Positions 59,720 to 64,000 of a DNA stretch of 64,000 nt are shown here, in pieces. The position numbers and the translations under genes are program-made. A model generated the notes under the pieces. That model saw only the letters and a list, made by a program, of their open reading frames with translations. It searched no databases and had not been told where the DNA came from. The stretch is from Clostridium beijerinckii (GTDB lineage: Bacteria; Bacillota; Clostridia; Clostridiales; Clostridiaceae). The stretch is taken from contig CP029329.1 of assembly GCA_003129525.1 (NCBI GenBank), forward strand, positions 1,000,001 to 1,064,000, read 5' to 3'. Every line of letters starts with the position of its first letter. Position 1 is the stretch's first letter.

Positions 59720-59816
59720 TGAGAATCCAAATTTTATATTTTGGTTCTCGATCTTTCCCTGTAACATTTATGATTTGTGTGAGTTACAGATTCAGCGACT
59801 AAAGGGAGCTGAATTT
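59720..59816. repeat. Intergenic repeat (family C), copy 2
   Basis: Hairpin GAGAATCCAAA..TTTGGTTCTC (59721-59749), then GTAAC..GTTAC flanking ATGATTTGTGTGA, then a 7-bp hairpin ATTCAGC/GCTGAAT (59790-59814). Same order as copy 1 at 47943. The last stem differs in sequence but keeps pairing. It lies after ccpA, before a terminator. Confidence 0.6.
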
Positions 59817-59829
59817 TATAATAATAAAA

Positions 59830-59872
59830 GGCTGCTTTAAAATGGTTAAATTATTTTAAGCAGTTTTTTTGT
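59830..59872 (+). terminator. Terminator downstream of ccpA
   Basis: CTGCTTTAAAAT and ATTTTAAGCAG pair with one bulge; seven T follow. Confidence 0.8.
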
Positions 59873-59905
59873 GCTTATAAAATTGTAATGGCGAAGGGAT
59901 TTGAT

Positions 59906-59967
59906 TTAGCACTAATTAGTTGCAGTTGCAACCGATTAGTGCTAAAATAGTTGTTATTGCAACTATT
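59906..59967. promoter_or_regulatory. Double palindromic operator of the marR-MATE operon
   Basis: Palindrome 1 (59906-59945): TTAGCACTAAT..GTTGC and GCAAC..ATTAGTGCTAA. Palindrome 2 (59946-59967): AATAGTTG and CAACTATT. Both share TAGTTG-N3-TTGCAAC, the symmetric motif expected for a MarR dimer, about 70-130 bp before the marR start. Confidence 0.7.
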
Positions 59968-60035
59968 AAGTTATAAAAAGTAAAAATATTTATTATAAAA
60001 CTATTTTGTTTTAACGGGAATGGGAGAGATTTAAC

Positions 60036-60479
60036 ATGGAACATTACCAACACATTGGGAAATATATTAGTGATATTCACAAGTCAGGTTGTATTTATTT
60101 CAATAAAGAATTTAGAGAACTTGGAATAGGGGCAGGTCAATATGTATTCTTATTAAATCTCTATAGATGTGATGGAATAACACAAGAAGAGTTAACTGCG
60201 AAAGTTAAGTTAGATAAGGCAACAACTGCGAGAGCTATAAAAAAATTAGAGGATAAGGGTTATGTAAAGCGTGTAAAAAAAGAAAATGATAGGCGGGCTT
60301 ACAAACTTGAACTTACAGAAAAGGCAGAGGAAATAAGAGAAAAGGTGTATTTAATAATGAATGAATGGGACATTAAAGTTAGAAATTGTTTTACTAATGA
60401 AGAATCTCAAGAATTAATGAAATTATTAAATAAATTATCTAAAAGCACGTTAATTACTAAGGAGGATATTTATGAATAG
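60036..60479 (+). CDS. MarR-family transcriptional regulator
   Basis: 147 aa. The winged helix (about 30-100) contains GAGQYVFLLNLYRCDGITQEEL (in part), LDKATTARAIKKLEDKGYVKR and KENDRRAYKLELTEK, the standard MarR recognition helix and wing. It starts behind GGGAATGGGAG. It overlaps the MATE gene by 8 bp, and two palindromes with its likely binding motif lie upstream. It most probably represses its own operon until a toxic compound binds. The ligand is unknown. Confidence 0.93.
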   Translation: MEHYQHIGKYISDIHKSGCIYFNKEFRELGIGAGQYVFLLNLYRCDGITQEELTAKVKLDKATTARAIKKLEDKGYVKRVKKENDRRAYKLELTEKAEEIREKVYLIMNEWDIKVRNCFTNEESQELMKLLNKLSKSTLITKEDIYE

Positions 60480-61824
60480 TCAGAACCGTTTAGGAGAAAT
60501 GAAGGTAGGAAAATTATTATTAGAATTTTCAATTCCAGCTATTATAGGTATGTTAGTTAATACTTTATACAATATAATAGATAGAATATTTATTGGGCAC
60601 ATAGAAGGAATAGGAAGCCTTGCAATGGCAGGGGTTGGAGTAACCATGCCACTAATGTTTATAATTTTAGCATTTGGTATGTTAATTGGGATTGGTACAG
60701 CTACTAAAATATCAATAAAACTTGGACAACATGACAAAGAAGGTGCAGAGAAACACTTAGGAAATGCATTTACTTTAATAATAATAACAAGTATTTTTTT
60801 AACAATATTTGGACTTTTATTTGCTAACCCACTTCTAAAAATGTTTGGAGCAAGTGAAAATATTATAGGATATGGAGAGCAATTTATTCAGGTGATTTTT
60901 ATAGGATGTATATTTAATCTTATAAGTTTTAGTCTTAACCATTCAATTAGAAGTGATGGAAGTCCTAAAATAGCTATGGCATCAATGCTTATAAGTGCTA
61001 TTATAAACATTATTTTAGATCCTATATTTATCTTTGGTTTAGGACTTGGAGTTAGAGGAGGAGCACTTGGAACTGTTGTCGCACAAATGATAAGTAGTAT
61101 TTGGATTATATATTATTTTACTAAAGGATCTAGTACTCTTAAAATTAGAAGGAAGAATTTGAAACTTGATAAAGAGGTAGTATTAAGTATTTGTGCCATA
61201 GGAATAGGTCCATTTAGTATGCAGATTGCACAAAGCGCTGTTCAAATAGCTTCTAATAATTCACTACAATCATATGGCGGAGATCTAGCCGTAAGTGCAA
61301 TGACAATAGTAAATAGTATAGCAATGGTATTTTTAATGCCTATTTTTGGATTAAATCAAGGACTTCAACCTATAATAGGTTATAATTTTGGAGCTGAAAA
61401 ACATGACAGAGTTAAACAAGCAGTAAAATATGGAGTCATCACAGCTACTATAATAGTTACAATAGGCTTTATAGTAGTTGAAGGATTTTCAGAAAAATTA
61501 GTTATGATATTTAATAATGATCCTGCACTTATAGAAATAACTTCTCATGGGATGAAGATATTTTTAATTATGTTACCATTTATAGGTGGACAGATTATAA
61601 TTACTAATTATTTTCAATCAATCGGCCTAGTTAAGATATCAATGTTCTTAAGTTTGTTAAGACAAGTTATAATATTAATTCCTTGCCTTTTAATAATTCC
61701 AATGTTTATGGGTTTAGATGGAGTATGGATTGCTGGAGCAACATCAGATGTCTTATCTGTTATAATAACACTGTTTGTATTATTTAAAACAACAAAGGGA
61801 TTGACACGAAGTAAAGAAGCATAA
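60472..61824 (+). CDS. MATE-family multidrug efflux transporter
   Basis: 450 aa with twelve hydrophobic segments. N-terminal PAIIGMLVNTLYNIIDRIFIGH (in part) and the matching second-half segment PIFGLNQGLQPIIGYNFGA are MATE hallmarks of the NorM/DinF-like group. It would use a Na+ or H+ gradient to export organic cations or other drugs. Ribosome binding site AAGGAGG (60459-60465) lies within marR, so translation is coupled. It ends before a strong terminator. Confidence 0.94.
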   Translation: MNSQNRLGEMKVGKLLLEFSIPAIIGMLVNTLYNIIDRIFIGHIEGIGSLAMAGVGVTMPLMFIILAFGMLIGIGTATKISIKLGQHDKEGAEKHLGNAFTLIIITSIFLTIFGLLFANPLLKMFGASENIIGYGEQFIQVIFIGCIFNLISFSLNHSIRSDGSPKIAMASMLISAIINIILDPIFIFGLGLGVRGGALGTVVAQMISSIWIIYYFTKGSSTLKIRRKNLKLDKEVVLSICAIGIGPFSMQIAQSAVQIASNNSLQSYGGDLAVSAMTIVNSIAMVFLMPIFGLNQGLQPIIGYNFGAEKHDRVKQAVKYGVITATIIVTIGFIVVEGFSEKLVMIFNNDPALIEITSHGMKIFLIMLPFIGGQIIITNYFQSIGLVKISMFLSLLRQVIILIPCLLIIPMFMGLDGVWIAGATSDVLSVIITLFVLFKTTKGLTRSKEA

Positions 61825-61855
61825 AAAATTCTGCTAGAAATTTAAAACAATCAAT

Positions 61856-61900
61856 AATAGGGATGTCTCAAAATAATTTTGAGACATCCCTATTATATTT
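61856..61900. terminator. Terminator after the MATE gene (bidirectional)
   Basis: AATAGGGATGTCTCAAAAT and its complement form a 19-bp stem around a single A; T-rich on the + side and A-rich on the other. The convergent small gene ends 3' to it. Confidence 0.92.
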
Positions 61901-62084
61901 AAAGGATTCCTTCGCTTTTTAAAATGTTTTCTAAATTTTGAACTCTATTAGATAGGCAGATAAATTTCTCTTTTAACTGTTCGTTTGAAGGTCCATTATC
62001 ATTGATAAATTTCTCCATATCTTCGACAGCTTTTAAAGCTTCTTCTACATCTTGTTGAGCTATTTTTAAATTTGAATCTTTCAT
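61899..62084 (-). CDS. Small helical protein of unknown function
   Basis: 61 aa, acidic, predicted as two helices (IAQQDVEEALKAVEDMEKFI and QLKEKFICLSNRVQNLENIL). The ribosome binding site AGAAGGAGAA (minus direction, 62090-62099) is strong, and the length and codon use support a real gene. No family was recognised. It sits between the MATE gene and spmA and ends in a shared terminator. Confidence 0.7.
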   Translation of the reverse strand: MKDSNLKIAQQDVEEALKAVEDMEKFINDNGPSNEQLKEKFICLSNRVQNLENILKSEGIL

Positions 62085-62195
62085 GAAAAATTCTCCTTCT
62101 GAAATTTAATTATGTTTAGTAATTATATCCTATCACTACTAAAAAATAAGTGCAAGGAATATAAATGTAAAGAATAATTATAATAGGAGGAGAAT

Positions 62196-62771
62196 ATGAT
62201 AAATTATATTTGGTTTTTTTTAATATTTTGTGGAGTTTTAGTTGGATTATTAAGTGGAAATGGAGATATTATATCTAAAGCAATAATTAACTCTTGTAGT
62301 AATACTGTTACCTTTGTGATTGAACTCACAGGTATAATGTGTTTTTGGTGTGGTGTTATGAAAGTTGCAGAAAATAGTGGACTTACAGAAAAAATATCTA
62401 AAATATTAAAACCTATCCTTAAGCTTATTTTTAAAGAGGCTGCTAAAGATGAGAAAGCCTTAGGTGCTATAGTTATGAATCTTACTGCTAATATGATGGG
62501 ATTATCTAATGCAGCAACACCTTTTGGTATTAAAGCAATGGAAGAAATGAATAGGCTTAATAAAGATAAAGAAACTGCATCTAATGATATGGCTCTTTTT
62601 TTAGTTTTAAATGCAACATGTATTCAATTAGTCCCATCTACTATAATTTCTATAAGGGCTGCTTGTAATTCAGCAAATCCAGGAATCATAATATTGCCAA
62701 CATTAATATCTACAGCAACAGCGGCAGTAGTTGGAGTAATGTGTTGCAAAATATTACAAAGATATTTTTAG
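62196..62771 (+). CDS. spmA: Spore maturation protein A
   Basis: 191 aa with four to five hydrophobic segments. MCFWCGVMKVAENSGL (about 48-63) and NMMGLSNAATPFGIKAMEEM (about 98-117) are characteristic of SpmA. With SpmB it is required for full dehydration of the spore core; the molecular role is thought to be transport-like (nucleoside recognition/gate fold). Ribosome binding site AGGAGGAG at 62186-62193. spmB follows after 81 nt. Confidence 0.94.
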   Translation: MINYIWFFLIFCGVLVGLLSGNGDIISKAIINSCSNTVTFVIELTGIMCFWCGVMKVAENSGLTEKISKILKPILKLIFKEAAKDEKALGAIVMNLTANMMGLSNAATPFGIKAMEEMNRLNKDKETASNDMALFLVLNATCIQLVPSTIISIRAACNSANPGIIILPTLISTATAAVVGVMCCKILQRYF

Positions 62772-62852
62772 AATTAGAATAGCGATCTCAAGACAACTAA
62801 GTTTGGAACAACACCATTTAATACTTAACTTTACAGGAGGAATAATAGAACT

Positions 62853-63377
62853 ATGTTAAATTATTTAAGTAAGAGCATAATACCAATAATATTTTTACTT
62901 ATTATAACTTATGGAATGTTTAAAGGAAGAAAGGTTTATGAGTGGTTCATAGAAGGTGCTAGAGATGGCTTAAAGGTAACCCTGAGAATATTCCCATATC
63001 TTTTAGCTATGATAATTGCAGTACAAATATTCAAGGAAGCAAATTTGATGAATTTGCTGAATAATTTAATAGCACCGCTTGGAAATTTTATAGGATTGCC
63101 TAAGGATCTTATACCACTAATAATCATAAAGCCCTTATCAGGAAGTGGGGCTATTGGAATGTTTACAGATATAATAAAAAGTTTTGGACCAGACACTAGA
63201 ACTGGTCTTATAGCATCTGTTGTAATGGGCAGTACAGAAACTATATTTTATACAATTACAGTTTACTTTGGGGCGGTAAAGGTAAAGAAAATAAGGCATA
63301 CTTTGTGGGCAGCAGTTTTTGCAGATATGACAGCAATAATTATGGCAATTTTTATGGTTAATATATTTCTTATTTAA
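62853..63377 (+). CDS. spmB: Spore maturation protein B
   Basis: 174 aa. The nucleoside-recognition/gate family motif PLSGSGAIGMFTDIIKSFGPD (in part, near 91-110), with RTGLIASVVMGSTETIFYT, is shared by all SpmB proteins. Membrane protein with about four helices, partner of SpmA in spore-core dehydration. Ribosome binding site AGGAGGA at 62836-62842. It ends before a family A repeat. Confidence 0.94.
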   Translation: MLNYLSKSIIPIIFLLIITYGMFKGRKVYEWFIEGARDGLKVTLRIFPYLLAMIIAVQIFKEANLMNLLNNLIAPLGNFIGLPKDLIPLIIIKPLSGSGAIGMFTDIIKSFGPDTRTGLIASVVMGSTETIFYTITVYFGAVKVKKIRHTLWAAVFADMTAIIMAIFMVNIFLI

Positions 63378-63392
63378 ATGCCTTTATTAATA

Positions 63393-63468
63393 TTAAGGCA
63401 TATTCCAGGAAATAATAAGTAAGTCAAAAATCGAATCATTAACTTATTATTTTCTTTCATATGCCTAA
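63393..63468. repeat. Family A palindromic repeat, compact copy
   Basis: TTAAGGCATATTCCAGGAAATAATAAGT pairs with ACTTATTATTTTCTTTCATATGCCTAA (each shown in two pieces of the same arm). The 76-bp element lies 16 nt after spmB and may act as its terminator. Confidence 0.7.
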
Positions 63469-63527
63469 TTTTTGGAGTATTATGTTTAAAGGAAAGAAAA
63501 TATTTGTAGAAAGAAAGAGGCTAGATA

Positions 63528-64000
63528 ATGAATAAAGATGCGTATATAGAAAACAGAAGTAGATTTATGGATAATATAGAAAACAACTCAATGGTATTAT
63601 TATTTGCAGGAAAGCCATGTAAAAAAACAGGTGATGAACTATATCAATTTACTCCAAATAGAAATTTTTATTATTTAACAGGGATTCAAGAAGAAGAACA
63701 TATAGTACTACTATCCAAATTTAAAGATATAGTAAGTGAAAAATTATTTTTAAAAGACTTAGATTTGTCTAAAGAAATGTGGAATGGAAGGACTCTAAGG
63801 GACAATGAAGGAAGAGAAATATCAGGAATAGAAGATGTATTGTATATGAAGGATTTCAATTCTAATATAAATAGATTGATTAATGGTTCTGAAGGAATAA
63901 ATTTATATTTAGATTTAGACAGAGAAGCTATCGATGAAGTAGATTCTATTGCAAATATTTTTGCAATAGAAATGAAAAACAAATATCCACAAGTTACAAT
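63528..64000 (+). CDS. Xaa-Pro aminopeptidase (aminopeptidase P), N-terminal part
   Basis: The first 157 codons are present; the gene runs off the window. The sequence (YIENRSRFMDNIENNSMVLLFAG, in part; FTPNRNFYYLTGIQEEEH) is the AMP_N domain of aminopeptidase P, which precedes the metal-binding 'pita-bread' domain. The enzyme removes an N-terminal residue before proline. The start ATG 63528 has AAAGAGG 7 nt upstream. The metal ligands cannot be checked here. Confidence 0.88.
   Translation, partial: MNKDAYIENRSRFMDNIENNSMVLLFAGKPCKKTGDELYQFTPNRNFYYLTGIQEEEHIVLLSKFKDIVSEKLFLKDLDLSKEMWNGRTLRDNEGREISGIEDVLYMKDFNSNINRLINGSEGINLYLDLDREAIDEVDSIANIFAIEMKNKYPQVT

Overview
The window is low-GC DNA from an anaerobic, endospore-forming Firmicute, most probably Clostridium sensu stricto. 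The signs are strongly A+T-rich intergenic DNA, TTG and GTG starts behind strong Shine-Dalgarno sites, T-box and PyrR leaders, spmA/spmB, ccpA directly after ileS, feoAB, and many small intergenic palindromic repeats. The species cannot be fixed from sequence alone. Nearly everything is core chromosome. No prophage, complete insertion sequence, CRISPR array or integrase was seen.

Layout. 1-2160: 3' part of an rRNA operon (23S, 5S, tRNA-Met, tRNA-Ala). 2370-4535: niaR, a GlpA-like flavoprotein and a truncated DUF1667 gene. 4590-6180: T-box-controlled serS. 6510-7310: two near-identical promoter/tRNA-Ser(UGA)/tRNA-Ser(GCU)/terminator units. 7530-15260: acetyltransferase and addBA. 15420-24650: L,D-transpeptidase, DUF1189 protein, orphan histidine kinase, tRNA-Arg, psd, TetR regulator, HAD phosphatase, ABC-F ATPase, DUF1836 protein, haemolysin III. 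24960-28110: proBA, acetyltransferase, mgsA. 28400-31780: feoA (frameshifted), feoB, SDR. 32090-36710: carAB behind a PyrR attenuator. 36725-37235: a palindromic structured element and a small gene with two LexA boxes. 37287-40485: HD-GYP protein and a large glutamine synthetase. 40954-43481: murI, cyclophilin, DUF3783 protein, XRE/S24-like regulator. 43597-51561: subtilisin fused to a peptidoglycan-binding module, two radical-SAM proteins, YkvI-type transporter, comB, BFD-like ferredoxin. 51660-54732: a degraded two-component remnant, then a MerR-like/coiled-coil gene and a divergent TubZ-like tubulin gene. 54970-59703: T-box-controlled ileS, then ccpA. 60036-61824: marR-MATE pair. 62196-63377: spmAB. 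63528 to the edge: start of an aminopeptidase P gene.

Most notable. The TubZ-like tubulin gene sits on an ordinary chromosome without a recognisable tubR. Its divergent neighbour encodes a TubY-like MerR/coiled-coil protein, and the leader of that neighbour carries a c-di-GMP-I riboswitch with a clear terminator/antiterminator. This suggests a cytoskeletal module tied to c-di-GMP. Other points are a small gene under two LexA boxes, an RNA-like element with possible pseudoknot pairing next to it, and three families of small palindromic intergenic repeats. One of these families shows compensatory changes between copies.
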